64,000 nt of DNA from the NCBI RefSeq assembly GCF_006968745.1, contig NZ_CP030118.1:1314654-1378653 (forward strand), read 5' to 3'. The number at the start of each line of letters is the position of its first letter. Within the stretch, counting starts at the first letter, position 1. Below are positions 7,599 to 17,546 of the stretch, in pieces. The translations under genes were made by a program, and so were the position numbers. The notes below the pieces were generated by a model, which saw nothing but the letters and a program-made list of their open reading frames with translations, was not told where the DNA came from and made no database searches. This DNA is from Brasilonema sennae CENA114 (GTDB lineage Bacteria > Cyanobacteriota > Cyanobacteriia > Cyanobacteriales > Nostocaceae).

Positions 7599-8801
7599 TT
7601 ATCTGTTACTTGGATGGCGAAAAGTCTGAAAACCTTGTAAAAAATAGGTTTTAAGCTTAGCAAACCAATTTTTTGCATACCTGAAGAGCCACTTTGATTT
7701 GCGATAAATAACTAATGGCTTTGTAGCTGGATTAGAACACATAACTGGTAACAAACTTGCACTAGGAAATTGATCTTCCAATCCTTGCAGCCTTTCCCTT
7801 GCTCTTCGTACTGCTAAAAAGGCGGGTGTACCTTTCTTCTTTATAAACTCTTCCAAAAAATATTTGAGAAATTCCTCTGCAACTTTATTAGGCACATCCT
7901 CGCGCATAACAACTACTTTTGGCAGATTGAAAGTAAGTAAATCTCGTGCTATTCCTAACCCATCGCAAGAGTTAAAAATCGCTAATTGCAACCCCTTCTT
8001 AATAGCTTCGCTCAAGGCATTTTCTAGCTGCTTAATGCTCAGGGGTTCGTTAGGTTTTATGAAAAAGCTTGGACTACCATTGTTTATATCACTAGAACTA
8101 TGGCCAGCAAAGAAAAGAATATTATACGATTGCTCGTACAATTCATCTGAAATCTTTTGTAGTAGATTCTGATTTGAAAGTTCGTCTCCTGATAAAACAT
8201 TCAAATTAATGTTCTTTGTTTTTGTCCAAGATTCCAAATCATTCTTATTTTGTCTATTATCAACAATTGCCAGAACTTTTGGACGAGAAAAATCGTTATT
8301 GTTTGAATTAACTTTTTTAAATTCAGAAGTGCTTAATACTACACCTGCATTTCTGTAGTCATCAAAAAAACTCCATAAATGCCACGGTAACCGCCATGCG
8401 AAGGCATCTTCTGTTGAAATTATCACCATAATTTTGTCTTCTTGACCTAATGCAGTGCGGATCTGCTTTTCTTTTGCACAAAAATCTCTAGTATGTAGCC
8501 AATCATTTATGGCATCTTTTAATTTTTGATATTGAAAGGTTATCTTAGACGGCTGCACGTTGGAGTTTGGTTGCTCAAATTCAATTTGTTGATTTGCAGC
8601 GCGGTGGCTTAATGATTTGTAGAATTCTTGATGTGAAGATTTCCATTCTTGATAACACTCTATTACTTTTGTATCTGTAGCAGATGCTAAACTGGAAACT
8701 AGCGATAACGTTCCATATTTACTTTCTAGCTCAATTATTACATGATTAAATCCATTCTCTAAATCTCCTTTACCCAATTTAATTTTTAAGATTTTAACCA
8801 T
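7599..8801 (-). CDS. CHAT-domain (caspase-like) protein
   Basis: 400 aa. An N-terminal domain of about 120 residues of unknown type is followed by the RLPWHLW segment (137-143) and a C-terminal CHAT domain (about 170-360). The catalytic pair is visible as FAGHSSS (His234) and FNSCDG (Cys279). CHAT proteins are clan CD peptidases related to separase and caspases, and many are proteolytic effectors. GGAG 8 nt before the ATG supports the start; the gene begins 10 bp after the DUF1822 gene. Its closest relative in view is the CHAT part of the left-edge membrane protein. It could cleave a partner from the same operon, which is inference. Confidence 0.88.
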   Translation of the reverse strand: MVKILKIKLGKGDLENGFNHVIIELESKYGTLSLVSSLASATDTKVIECYQEWKSSHQEFYKSLSHRAANQQIEFEQPNSNVQPSKITFQYQKLKDAINDWLHTRDFCAKEKQIRTALGQEDKIMVIISTEDAFAWRLPWHLWSFFDDYRNAGVVLSTSEFKKVNSNNNDFSRPKVLAIVDNRQNKNDLESWTKTKNINLNVLSGDELSNQNLLQKISDELYEQSYNILFFAGHSSSDINNGSPSFFIKPNEPLSIKQLENALSEAIKKGLQLAIFNSCDGLGIARDLLTFNLPKVVVMREDVPNKVAEEFLKYFLEEFIKKKGTPAFLAVRRARERLQGLEDQFPSASLLPVMCSNPATKPLVIYRKSKWLFRYAKNWFAKLKTYFLQGFQTFRHPSNR

Positions 8802-8811
8802 TATCTATCTC

Positions 8812-10002
8812 CTAATAAATATAAAAATTTTCTACGTGATTTGAGTCTTGCAGCGCAATTTCAATACAGAACTGAGTCCCCAACTGACATTTAAAGTAGG
8901 GGAGTTCAATATAAAGAGAAGATTTTCCAGAAGTTACACTTTCTAGTACTTCTGAGTTAGACAGCAAAGCCAGCTTAAGATTTGCAGGTAAGTATGTTTC
9001 TTCTGACCCTGGATATACTTGAACACATACTCCAACCCTGCCATCTGCTTCTTTTATAAAAGCAACTTTCAGTAATACCGTTATCTCTTTCTTTAGGTAA
9101 ATAAGTTTACCTTGCCAATGAAGACTACTATTACTGACTTCAGTAGTATTTCTTAAGCTGTAATCTAATTGCACTTGCACTTTTTCTGGACTGAAAAAAG
9201 CTTGAATATCTTGCCATCCGTTACTTACTAATGCATAATTTTCTGCTATAAATTGCTTCAATTTACCAGATGCTTTTTCTTGTCGCATCTCATATAAACG
9301 ATTCCGCCAGTTATTGCTAGCCAACAGCGCACCCCATTCTTGAAAACTCACATCAAGACGAGGAGAATAAGGAGATGGTTTACTCAATCTCACTAACAAA
9401 TCTTTTGCAGTAGAATGAGATAAAAATTTCAATTGCTCTACATTTGCTTTTTCCTCCAAACCCATTTCTTGTGCTAGCCATAGCACATCTAAATCTGTAA
9501 TCACATAATCTCGTTCCAGAGAATATGTGCGGTAAATTGGATCGTAGTTGCCTTTATCCTTCAGAGTACGGTGGCTAGTAAATCCCCAAACACACATCCA
9601 GCCTGCATCAATGTTAACTTGTATCGCTAAGTAATAGTCTGCCACCCAGTCAGGAATATCAACCCATTCTTGCGATACTGTCAATGTCTCTGTATCTGTT
9701 GCTTCATCAGGAATTAGAACAAGTCGGGTTTTACCAATAGTAATGGCTGTACCATTGACAACATCCCAAATAGTTGGTAAATCAGCTTCGCTGGGTAACA
9801 CTGTTATCGAATCGCCAAGGTTTTCCTTCAGCCAAGTTCTAAAAGCATTGAGACACCAAAAGTTTAAATCTGCATTATTTTGAGCAGTTTGATTGGAATA
9901 ACGCCGGATAGTTGATTCTCTCTGTTTCAACTCTTTTTCTGAAAACTCCTGCCAAATTTGTTCAGGATAAAGTCTTCTTAGCTCTTGCAAATTCAGTTTC
10001 AT
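8812..10002 (-). CDS. DUF1822 family protein
   Basis: The ATG at 10002 has GGAG 7 nt upstream; a TTG 21 bp earlier would overlap the sigma-like gene. About 396 aa. The start NLQELRRLYPEQIWQEF and the middle section with DIPDWVADYYLAIQVN and WMCVWGFTSHR are characteristic of DUF1822, a family found almost only in cyanobacteria and of unknown function. In that group it commonly lies between a sigma-70-like gene and a CHAT gene, as here. The acidic, Trp-rich sequence shows no signal peptide. It might act as a partner or anti-sigma-like regulator of the upstream protein, but nothing in the sequence proves that. Confidence 0.82.
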   Translation of the reverse strand: MKLNLQELRRLYPEQIWQEFSEKELKQRESTIRRYSNQTAQNNADLNFWCLNAFRTWLKENLGDSITVLPSEADLPTIWDVVNGTAITIGKTRLVLIPDEATDTETLTVSQEWVDIPDWVADYYLAIQVNIDAGWMCVWGFTSHRTLKDKGNYDPIYRTYSLERDYVITDLDVLWLAQEMGLEEKANVEQLKFLSHSTAKDLLVRLSKPSPYSPRLDVSFQEWGALLASNNWRNRLYEMRQEKASGKLKQFIAENYALVSNGWQDIQAFFSPEKVQVQLDYSLRNTTEVSNSSLHWQGKLIYLKKEITVLLKVAFIKEADGRVGVCVQVYPGSEETYLPANLKLALLSNSEVLESVTSGKSSLYIELPYFKCQLGTQFCIEIALQDSNHVENFYIY

Positions 10003-10015
10003 GATTGTTCTCCAT

Positions 10016-11578
10016 TTATTCAAGTATTATCAAATTACTGTTTATTCTCTCTATGTGTGCCATAAATTGGTTAATGAACTCCATGTTTTCAAGCTGTAAC
10101 CAAGCCGCTCCATCTGATTTCAAATTCAATAAATAGTGGTGATGGATTTGTTGTGCTATTCCTGCTTGTAATAATTTCCTAGCTTCAGAGAGAAGAACAT
10201 TATTTAAATGAACTCCATTAGAATTACAATTAGTTTTATTGTATTCACTGTAACTTTTATTAAAAAAGCTGCGGTAATAGGAGTCCAAAATACGTTTGCT
10301 CTCTACTGACAGATTGTTGAAAGATTGCTGAAAAAAATTAAAACTTATATGATAATAGTAGCCATCAAGAAAAGTGACTAGATTGGATTTAATTTCTTTC
10401 AACTCCTCTGAAGTCAAGTCTTGCTCAGACTCTTCTCCATTCATATTCCAATGTTGATTTCTCCACTCCCTTATTTTTTGTATGAATAAAGTCAGGAGAT
10501 TGTTATAGCGACGGTTAACAGTGGCTGTATTCTTGTTAATTTCTCCAGCAATTTCTTTTTGTACTAGTTGGAAGCCATGTCTAAGTAACAAAAGACTCTG
10601 ACTCTTTATATCTAGTTCTTGTATTTGGTTCTCTAGAAATGTTCTCAGCTTTTCTTTATCTTCTTCCCTTGGGAATCTGTCCCAAATTTCACCCAAAGAT
10701 GTATCTGGAATGTATTCAACAAGAGGTAGACTCGTACTATCTTCTGGATTGGAGGGAACATCAAAAGAATGAGTTTTAAAATTTTGATAATCGCGAACTG
10801 CTCTACCAATACGTTCTAAATCTCTTCTAATTGCTTCTCCATCAAGTTGTACAGAGTTTAACTGACTGTAGCGCCTTGCAATTTCCTCAAATTGTTCCTC
10901 TGTCAGTGAACTTATATCACTTTTATTTTTCTTTTTATTTGTTTTTCTTACTTCCTGAAATGTGTTCCATATTCCAATATATTTTACGACTTGCTCTTTT
11001 GTTATACCTTGAGCTTCTAAAGCATCTTTAACTCGTTTTTGAGATGATTTACTAGCTAAGCCCAAATCTGTACGATTGGTTGTTTGCCTCACTTGTCTTT
11101 CTTTGATTAACTCATCTCTAACTAAGCCATACATTCTTTCTTTAATGTATTTCTTGAGTGCGTAATAAGAATACTCGTTTCTCTCCCTCCTTTGAAAACC
11201 TCGAAAGAAAATCTTTGGATTTAAGGCGTATTTACAAGCGGTTTGCAAAATATCTTGAAGAATACTTAAAATATCAGAATTATTTCGGTTATCACGTTTC
11301 AGTATTTTCTCAAAATATCTAACAATCTCAACACTAAAGCTTGCTAAAAAAGCCTTTATATGATTTTCAGATTCTGCATTTTCTGACTCGTATAAGTACG
11401 AATATAAAAAATACCATGCAAAATCTTCTTCTTCAGTCAATTGAAGATTTGACCGTTTGATGTTGTTAATATTCTGGCGCAACTTAGAATCTGGTATCCA
11501 CTTAATATTCCAGCGAGGTTCTTTCAGTTCTAGTTGAGGAAATGTATAGAATCTATACAATGGAGCGATCTGAGTCAT
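10016..11578 (-). CDS. Sigma-70-like protein heading the operon
   Basis: 520 aa. An N-terminal part starting LYRFYTFPQLELKEPRWNIK is followed by a helical segment (about 125-165, FRGFQRRERNEYSYYALKKY) in the position of sigma region 2. Near 335-380, the stretch SLLLLRHGFQLVQKEIAGEI followed by NKNTATVNRRY looks like a region-4 helix-turn-helix. The C-terminal 140 residues are helical and specific to this family. Sequence conservation with housekeeping sigma factors is low, so it may be an alternative sigma factor or a sigma-derived regulator. First gene of the leftward run; it probably controls its own operon or related CHAT loci. Confidence 0.72.
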   Translation of the reverse strand: MTQIAPLYRFYTFPQLELKEPRWNIKWIPDSKLRQNINNIKRSNLQLTEEEDFAWYFLYSYLYESENAESENHIKAFLASFSVEIVRYFEKILKRDNRNNSDILSILQDILQTACKYALNPKIFFRGFQRRERNEYSYYALKKYIKERMYGLVRDELIKERQVRQTTNRTDLGLASKSSQKRVKDALEAQGITKEQVVKYIGIWNTFQEVRKTNKKKNKSDISSLTEEQFEEIARRYSQLNSVQLDGEAIRRDLERIGRAVRDYQNFKTHSFDVPSNPEDSTSLPLVEYIPDTSLGEIWDRFPREEDKEKLRTFLENQIQELDIKSQSLLLLRHGFQLVQKEIAGEINKNTATVNRRYNNLLTLFIQKIREWRNQHWNMNGEESEQDLTSEELKEIKSNLVTFLDGYYYHISFNFFQQSFNNLSVESKRILDSYYRSFFNKSYSEYNKTNCNSNGVHLNNVLLSEARKLLQAGIAQQIHHHYLLNLKSDGAAWLQLENMEFINQFMAHIERINSNLIILE

Positions 11579-11880
11579 GTTTTCATTCCAAATTCTCTAA
11601 ATATACAGACAAGAATGTTTTCATTCCTCCATACCCCTTAAGATTGAGTAAATGGTGTGCTTACTATATATCTATTGGGCTAAGGAGTTGAAAAATTGCA
11701 TTGCAATTTACTGGAGTGAATCAATAAGATAAAAAACATTTTGTGTGCCAGTTGTACGCGATAAGCCGGAGGTTTGACGCAAAGCGTATCACTACCTAAA
11801 CAGTTCAGACGTACTAAAAACATGGGCTTACATACCAGGTATAAAAAATAGAGTATAGTCCCCACCTAATACAAGTACCC
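11579..11880. other. Upstream region of the sigma-led operon, no gene
   Basis: About 300 bp of AT-rich sequence. A 61-codon minus-strand frame (11680-11865) has no ribosome site and an unlikely composition. The operon promoter presumably lies next to 11578-11680, but I cannot assign clear -35 and -10 boxes. Confidence 0.5.
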
Positions 11881-11883
11881 TCT

Positions 11884-12061
11884 CCTCTAATTCAGAATTG
11901 GTAGGAGTGAAATAAGTTTATTCACGCCTGAGAATCAGAAGTTTTTTAGCCTTGCCTTCTAATTCTTAATTGGTAGTTTCGTTTATTCACGGCTGGGAAT
12001 CAGAAGTTTTTTAGCTTTTCCTTCTGATTCTTAATTGGTAGCAGTAGTTTCGTTTATTCAA
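11884..12061. repeat. Three imperfect 65-71 bp direct repeats
   Basis: Units begin near 11884, 11955 and 12020. Each has CTAATTC or CTGATTC, AATTGGTAG, then GTTTATTCA; the first two also share GAATCAGAAGTTTTTTAGC. The third is shortened. They lie upstream of the haemagglutinin gene and may be a decayed repeat family or a regulatory array. Confidence 0.75.
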
Positions 12062-12189
12062 CAGGGCAAACGCACGTAATTTGTGAAACCCTTGCTGCAT
12101 AAGGATATTGATCAAAAAATCGCCTCAATTATCAAACGTTCAAACCCTTGCTATTAAAGGATTCTTATACTTTAGATGCGTTTGCCCTG
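12062..12189. mobile_element. 128-bp element with 13-bp perfect terminal inverted repeats (MITE candidate)
   Basis: CAGGGCAAACGCA at 12062-12074 is the exact reverse complement of 12177-12189. Between them are two imperfect copies of AAACCCTTGCT plus an AGGAT-type block. There is no coding capacity. I see no clean target duplication, so the mobile nature is inferred from the termini. Confidence 0.5.
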
Positions 12190-12310
12190 GTTTATGCACT
12201 TGATTCAGTAACGCCACTTTGCTTCCTCGCTTGTGCATAAGTTGATCGCCCTGACATCTATACCTAATTGAGGATTCACTCGCTAAATTTCCTTTTTATA
12301 GGAGAGTGCA

Positions 12311-15300
12311 ATGTCTGTGGTATCTATACGTTTGTACTGGTGGCAAAGTCTAGGAATTTTGATTGGGAGCATAATAGCCTTATATACAAATAGCGCTCGC
12401 GCTCAAATTACGCCAGATGGGACTCTGCCAAATAATTCCAACGTGAGATTAGAGGGCAACACTAGAATTATTGAAGGTGGAACCGCAAGAGGTGCTAATC
12501 TGTTCCACAGTTTTCGGGAGTTTTCTGTTCCCACTGGCTCAGAGGCTTTGTTCAATAATGCACTCAATATTCAGAATATCCTGACACGAGTAACAGGTAA
12601 GTCAATTTCTAATATTGATGGCTTAATTCGCAGCTTAGGCACTGCAAACTTATTCCTGCTTAATCCCAATGGTATTATTTTTGGACCAAATGCCCGGTTA
12701 GATATTGGTGGCTCGTTTTCTGCAACTACAGCAAGCAGTTTTAAGTTTCCTGATGGCAGTACTTTCAGTGCCACTAATCCCCAAGCACCGCCATTACTAA
12801 CGGTAAATATTACACCAGGGTTGCAGTATGGAGCAAGTCAGCCAGGGGCGACTATTACCAATACCGGAAATTTAGCACCCCAGCAAGACTTGACACTAGT
12901 AGCTGACAAACTTGATTTGCAGGGACAGCTAAAAGCAGGAAGAGATTTAACACTGCAAGCACAGGATACTGTAAAAGTACGGGACAGTGTGACGACTCCG
13001 TTTTTAGCTACTGCGGGCGGTAATCTCACAATTGGGGGAAATCAAGGAATTGATATTTTAGCACTGAATCACCCAACACAAACACCATTTGTGAGTGGGG
13101 GCAATTTAAGCTTAATCAGTGATGGAATTATTTCTCTTGATGCTCATTTTAGTAGTGGTGGGAGTTTTTCGCTCAAGAGTGTATCGGGGGGACTGGCTAA
13201 CTTTGTTAGCAAATATGACCCCATAATCAGTAGCAATGGCAATGTGGATGTTGCAGCTAACTATACAGGCGCATCGTTGTTAGTCGAAAGCAAGGGTAAT
13301 ATTCGCTTTGCAGGTGATATAAATATTACTGGACCGGATACGAGTGTTTTACCTACAGGACAAGATACTGCAACTTTAAGCAACAGTACGGCGTTAATTA
13401 TGCGTTCTGGGCAGAATACTCTAGCTTATGGGGGTATCAATTCTGGTTCAGTACCTGGGTTTTCGAGTGGAACTGTGCCAGAGGGAATTACTTTAGGTGG
13501 AGATGTTTCTTTACAGCAGTCTAATGGGGCTGGGGGGTTAGTTAGCTTAACGACAGCATCTGGAGATGTTAGTACTAAAGGGATTATCACTAATGGTGGG
13601 GCGATTGATATTAACAGTGCTAGAGCAATTACTACCACAGGTATTTTAAACTCTTCTTCATACTCTTCTGTGGACAGTGTGGGAAATGGTGGCGCGATCG
13701 CCTTAACTGCCAATGGCAACATTACCACGGGTGGCATCATCTCAGAAGCAGGGGGTACTGGCAACGGTGGAAACATCACCCTGACTAGTAACGCCGGAGC
13801 TATTGATACAACCAAAGGAAGTATCACATCCCAAATTCGCGATTATTCAAATGGAACAGGGCGTGGAGGTGCGATCGCATTTACAGCCCAAGGAGATATT
13901 CAAACCGCTACAGTTAATGCTAGTTCTGAAACAGGAGATGGTGGCAACATTCAACTCACGAGTAACAATGGAGCGATTAACACGACAAAAGGAGATTTGG
14001 CTACTGATTCTCGAAGTGGAAATGCTGGTACGGTTTTCCTCTCTGCCAACAATATTACAACGGGTGGCATCATCTCAGAAGCAGGGGGTACTGGCAATGG
14101 CGGGAACATCACCCTCACCAGTAACGCCGGAGCTATTGATACAACCAAAGGAAGTATCACATCCCAAATTCGCGATTATTCAAATGGAACAGGGCGTGGA
14201 GGTGCGATCGCATTTACAGCCCAAGGAGATATTCAAACCGCTACAGTTAATGCTAGTTCTGAAACAGGAGATGGTGGCAACATTCAACTCACGAGTAACA
14301 ATGGAGCGATTAACACGACAAAAGGAGATTTGGCTACTGATTCTCGAAGTGGAAATGCTGGTACGGTTTTCCTCTCTGCCAACAATATTACAACGGGTGG
14401 CATCATCTCAGAAGCAGGGGGTACTGGCAATGGCGGGAACATCACCCTCACCAGTAACGCCGGAGCTATTGATACAACCAAAGGAAGTATCACATCCCAA
14501 ATTCGCGATTATTCAAATGGAACAGGGCGTGGAGGTGCGATCGCATTCAGAGCCACTGGAGATATTCAAACCGCTACAGTTAATGCTAGTGCCGAAAAAG
14601 GAAATGGTGGAAGTATCCAACTCATTAGTAACAATGGGACAATTAATACTACCGCAGGAGATTTAGCTACTGATTCTCGAAGTGGGGATGCTGGCGCGAT
14701 TTTCCTCTCTGCCTTTAACAATATTACAACGGGTTGGATCATCTCAGAAACAGAAGATACTGGCAACGGTGGGAACATCACCCTCACCAGTAACGCCGGA
14801 GCTATTGATACAACCAAAGGAACTATCACATCCCAAATTCGTAATAACTCAGGTGGAACTGGCAATGGAGGAGCGATTGTTTTCACAGCCAAAGGTGATA
14901 TTAGAACCGCTGAATTAGATACTAGTGCCGAAAAAGGAGATAGTAGCAGGATTCAACTCACCAGCACTAATGGAGAAATTGATACAACAAAAGGAACTTT
15001 ATACACTGATTCTCGAAGTGGGAATACGGCTAATATTCAGCTTCAAGCCTCGAACAACATTAGGACAGGTAATATTATCTCAACTATTAGATCCTCTGAC
15101 AAACTAGCTCGTGGTGGAGATATTACCCTGATTAGTAAAAATGGAGAAGTCCGAGTTGACGGCGAAATTAGTACCAATACTTATGGTTCAAGTAAAGGAG
15201 GGGACATTAATATCACCACTGGCTCACTCTCCTTAACTGATCGCGCCATACTAAGTGCTAGAACATTCGGACAAGGAAATGCAGGCAGTGTGTTTGTAAA

Positions 15301-17536
15301 AGCAACCGACTCTGTGTCTCTTGTCAACGCATTGATCTTAAGCACCGTGGAATCAGGAGCAGTTGGTAATGGAGGCAAAGTCGAAATCAACGCAGCTTCA
15401 TTATCCCTAAAAGATGGCGCCCAAATCTTAACCTTAGTGCGTGAAGCATTTAATGATAAACCAGCAGGAAGAGGAAATGCAGGAAATGTCAACGTTGATG
15501 TCACAGGCGCGGTGAAGATTGAAGGTATTAGGGATGGAAAATATCCCAGTGCAATTTCCAGCAGTGTGGGTGCGGGGGCGACTGGTAATAGGGGAAACAT
15601 TAATATCTCCGCAGGCTCGTTGTCTTTAACTGATAACGCTGAACTGTCTGCCAGCTTGCAACCACTAGCAACGGACAAAGGGGTTGGGGGTAATATTAAT
15701 ATCACAACCAACTCAGTCTCTCTTGATAATCAGGGCGCCATATATGCCCAAGCTGAATTTAATGCGGTAGGCAACGCAGGCAACATCACAATTAAAACTG
15801 GGTCGTTTTCTGCGGCAACAACTAGTCAAATAGCAGTAAACAGTAGAGCTACGGGTAATTCGGGCAACATCAAAATTCAAGCAGGAGAGTTCTCGATGAC
15901 GAGTAATGCTGCTTTGAGAGCGGATTTAGACATAGGCGGAGTATCACGAGAGGGAGGAAACATTGATTTAATAGTCGATGGTACTATCTTACTGATTGGA
16001 GGCAAAACTGAGATTGCTCCGACTGGAGAATCGACCAGAATTACATTAGGAGTGTTGCCAGGGGGGAAAGGTCCTGGTGGAAACCTTGCAATTAAAGCTA
16101 ATTCTCTAGTGCTAAAAGACGGTGCCTTAATTAAAGCCAGTACTCAAGGAGAAGGTGCTGCAGGAAATATTAATATCAATACTAATGTTGTTGATATTTC
16201 AGGCAGTAGTCCCATTAGTGGTTTATCTAGCGGATTATTTACCAACACCGATAATTCTTCCAATGCTGGCAACATCATTATTAACACTGAGACATTCCGA
16301 ATTGCAGACTCAGCCGGTTTGAGCGCTCGCACCCGTGGGAATGGGCGGGGTGGCGATATTACAGTGAATGCCAAATATTTTGAGGCAATGAGCGGTGGAC
16401 AATTAGTTACTACAACAACTGGTAACGGACAAGCAGGTAATATTTTGATTAGTGCAAAAGACCGGATAACTATATCTGGTATTGACCAGAAATACAACAC
16501 TCGCGTTGCCCAAGTTCAGGCAAATGAAGAACGTATCCGCACGGATCCAGAGGGTGCTTCCTTCCGATTATCATTGATCGCCAACAATTTTACAGAAACA
16601 GGAGCTGCCAGTGGTCTATTTACTAACTCCTTCAAAGGCTCCACAGGTAAGGGAGGAGACATTAACATCACTAGTGGGTCATTGACTATCCGGGATAATG
16701 CTGAAGTAACTGGGAACAGTCAAGGATCAGGTAATGCAGGCGCCATAAAAGCTACATCTAATTCTATCCTTTTAGATAACAAGGCAACTTTTAGCGCTAA
16801 CACCACAGGCGGTGGGGGAGATATCTCTCTCAACTCACCTTTATTATTATTACGTCGAGGTAGCAGTATCACAACCAACGCTAGTGGAGACAATATCTCT
16901 GGGGGGAACATAACTATCGATGCTAAAAATGGCTTTATCGTTGCTGTTCCCAATGAAAATAGCGACATCAGAGCAGATTCCGCTAACTTCCGTGGCGGAA
17001 ATGTCACCATAAAGAATACTGCTGGTATATTTGGTATCCAGTCCAGGAAAGAACCTTCTCCACAAAGTGATATTACTGCAAAAGGAGCAACGCCAGATTT
17101 AAGCGGCAATGTGCAAATTAACAGACCTAATATCGACCCCACTAGCGGCTTAATCGAACTCCCTAGTAATCTAGTTGATGTCTCCCAACAAATTTCCACC
17201 GCCTGCACTCCCGGAAGTCGGCAAAGCCAAAGTTCTTTTGTATCAACAGGGCGCGGCGGGTTACCCATAAGTCTGACTGAACCATTACAAGATTCAAGTA
17301 CTCTGTCTGCGTGGGTGAGATTAAAACCAAAACCAGCAAACTCAGCTAGAACAACACCTTCGCCACAACCAACTGCAGTCTCAAACAGTACTAAAGTTGC
17401 AGCGGCGACGACTCAAATTGTGGAAGCTACTGGTTGGGTGGTTGATCGCAATGGGAATATAGAACTCGTGGCGCAATCTGCCCAAGTCACGCCTCACAGC
17501 CCTTGGCAAACACCTGCTTCTTGTCCATCTCGCTAA
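12311..17536 (+). CDS. Filamentous haemagglutinin-type exoprotein (TpsA)
   Basis: 1741 aa. A signal peptide ends near SARAQ (about 31). The TPS/haemagglutinin activation domain (about 32-160) contains the family motifs [15 protein letters not shown] and FGPNARLD. The rest is a long Gly/Asn/Thr-rich beta-helix. Residues about 470-915 hold 111-residue tandem repeats. The C-terminus has the GRGGLP motif and a Trp-containing tail usual in cyanobacterial members. Such proteins are exported through the outer membrane by a TpsB partner, which is not in this window. GGAG lies 7 nt before the ATG. The TPR-CHAT gene follows after 10 bp and is probably co-transcribed. Confidence 0.92.
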   Translation: MSVVSIRLYWWQSLGILIGSIIALYTNSARAQITPDGTLPNNSNVRLEGNTRIIEGGTARGANLFHSFREFSVPTGSEALFNNALNIQNILTRVTGKSISNIDGLIRSLGTANLFLLNPNGIIFGPNARLDIGGSFSATTASSFKFPDGSTFSATNPQAPPLLTVNITPGLQYGASQPGATITNTGNLAPQQDLTLVADKLDLQGQLKAGRDLTLQAQDTVKVRDSVTTPFLATAGGNLTIGGNQGIDILALNHPTQTPFVSGGNLSLISDGIISLDAHFSSGGSFSLKSVSGGLANFVSKYDPIISSNGNVDVAANYTGASLLVESKGNIRFAGDINITGPDTSVLPTGQDTATLSNSTALIMRSGQNTLAYGGINSGSVPGFSSGTVPEGITLGGDVSLQQSNGAGGLVSLTTASGDVSTKGIITNGGAIDINSARAITTTGILNSSSYSSVDSVGNGGAIALTANGNITTGGIISEAGGTGNGGNITLTSNAGAIDTTKGSITSQIRDYSNGTGRGGAIAFTAQGDIQTATVNASSETGDGGNIQLTSNNGAINTTKGDLATDSRSGNAGTVFLSANNITTGGIISEAGGTGNGGNITLTSNAGAIDTTKGSITSQIRDYSNGTGRGGAIAFTAQGDIQTATVNASSETGDGGNIQLTSNNGAINTTKGDLATDSRSGNAGTVFLSANNITTGGIISEAGGTGNGGNITLTSNAGAIDTTKGSITSQIRDYSNGTGRGGAIAFRATGDIQTATVNASAEKGNGGSIQLISNNGTINTTAGDLATDSRSGDAGAIFLSAFNNITTGWIISETEDTGNGGNITLTSNAGAIDTTKGTITSQIRNNSGGTGNGGAIVFTAKGDIRTAELDTSAEKGDSSRIQLTSTNGEIDTTKGTLYTDSRSGNTANIQLQASNNIRTGNIISTIRSSDKLARGGDITLISKNGEVRVDGEISTNTYGSSKGGDINITTGSLSLTDRAILSARTFGQGNAGSVFVKATDSVSLVNALILSTVESGAVGNGGKVEINAASLSLKDGAQILTLVREAFNDKPAGRGNAGNVNVDVTGAVKIEGIRDGKYPSAISSSVGAGATGNRGNINISAGSLSLTDNAELSASLQPLATDKGVGGNINITTNSVSLDNQGAIYAQAEFNAVGNAGNITIKTGSFSAATTSQIAVNSRATGNSGNIKIQAGEFSMTSNAALRADLDIGGVSREGGNIDLIVDGTILLIGGKTEIAPTGESTRITLGVLPGGKGPGGNLAIKANSLVLKDGALIKASTQGEGAAGNININTNVVDISGSSPISGLSSGLFTNTDNSSNAGNIIINTETFRIADSAGLSARTRGNGRGGDITVNAKYFEAMSGGQLVTTTTGNGQAGNILISAKDRITISGIDQKYNTRVAQVQANEERIRTDPEGASFRLSLIANNFTETGAASGLFTNSFKGSTGKGGDINITSGSLTIRDNAEVTGNSQGSGNAGAIKATSNSILLDNKATFSANTTGGGGDISLNSPLLLLRRGSSITTNASGDNISGGNITIDAKNGFIVAVPNENSDIRADSANFRGGNVTIKNTAGIFGIQSRKEPSPQSDITAKGATPDLSGNVQINRPNIDPTSGLIELPSNLVDVSQQISTACTPGSRQSQSSFVSTGRGGLPISLTEPLQDSSTLSAWVRLKPKPANSARTTPSPQPTAVSNSTKVAAATTQIVEATGWVVDRNGNIELVAQSAQVTPHSPWQTPASCPSR
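13718..15055 (+). repeat. Tandem 333-bp repeats within the haemagglutinin gene
   Basis: Units start at 13718, 14051, 14384 and 14720. The first three are almost identical over long stretches; the fourth is diverged and preceded by a 3-bp insertion. Each encodes 111 residues of beta-helix, so copy number can change without a frameshift. Confidence 0.9.
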
Positions 17537-17546
17537 GGTGTGAAAT

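Noticed and set aside
11680..11865. 61-codon minus-strand frame upstream of the sigma-like gene
   Set aside because: No ribosome site, Cys/Phe-rich random composition, no similarity recognised.
12055..12200. GTTTAT on both sides of the 128-bp element as target duplication
   Set aside because: The left copy is separated from the element end by four bases, so it does not abut the inverted repeat.
13803..14666. Long alternative frame (287 codons) inside the haemagglutinin repeats
   Set aside because: It repeats with the same 333-bp period as the exoprotein, has no ribosome site and is fully covered by the real gene; an artefact of repeat composition.
13718..15055. Regular spacing considered as CRISPR-like
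   Set aside because: Units are 333 bp, coding and in frame; no short direct repeats with spacers.
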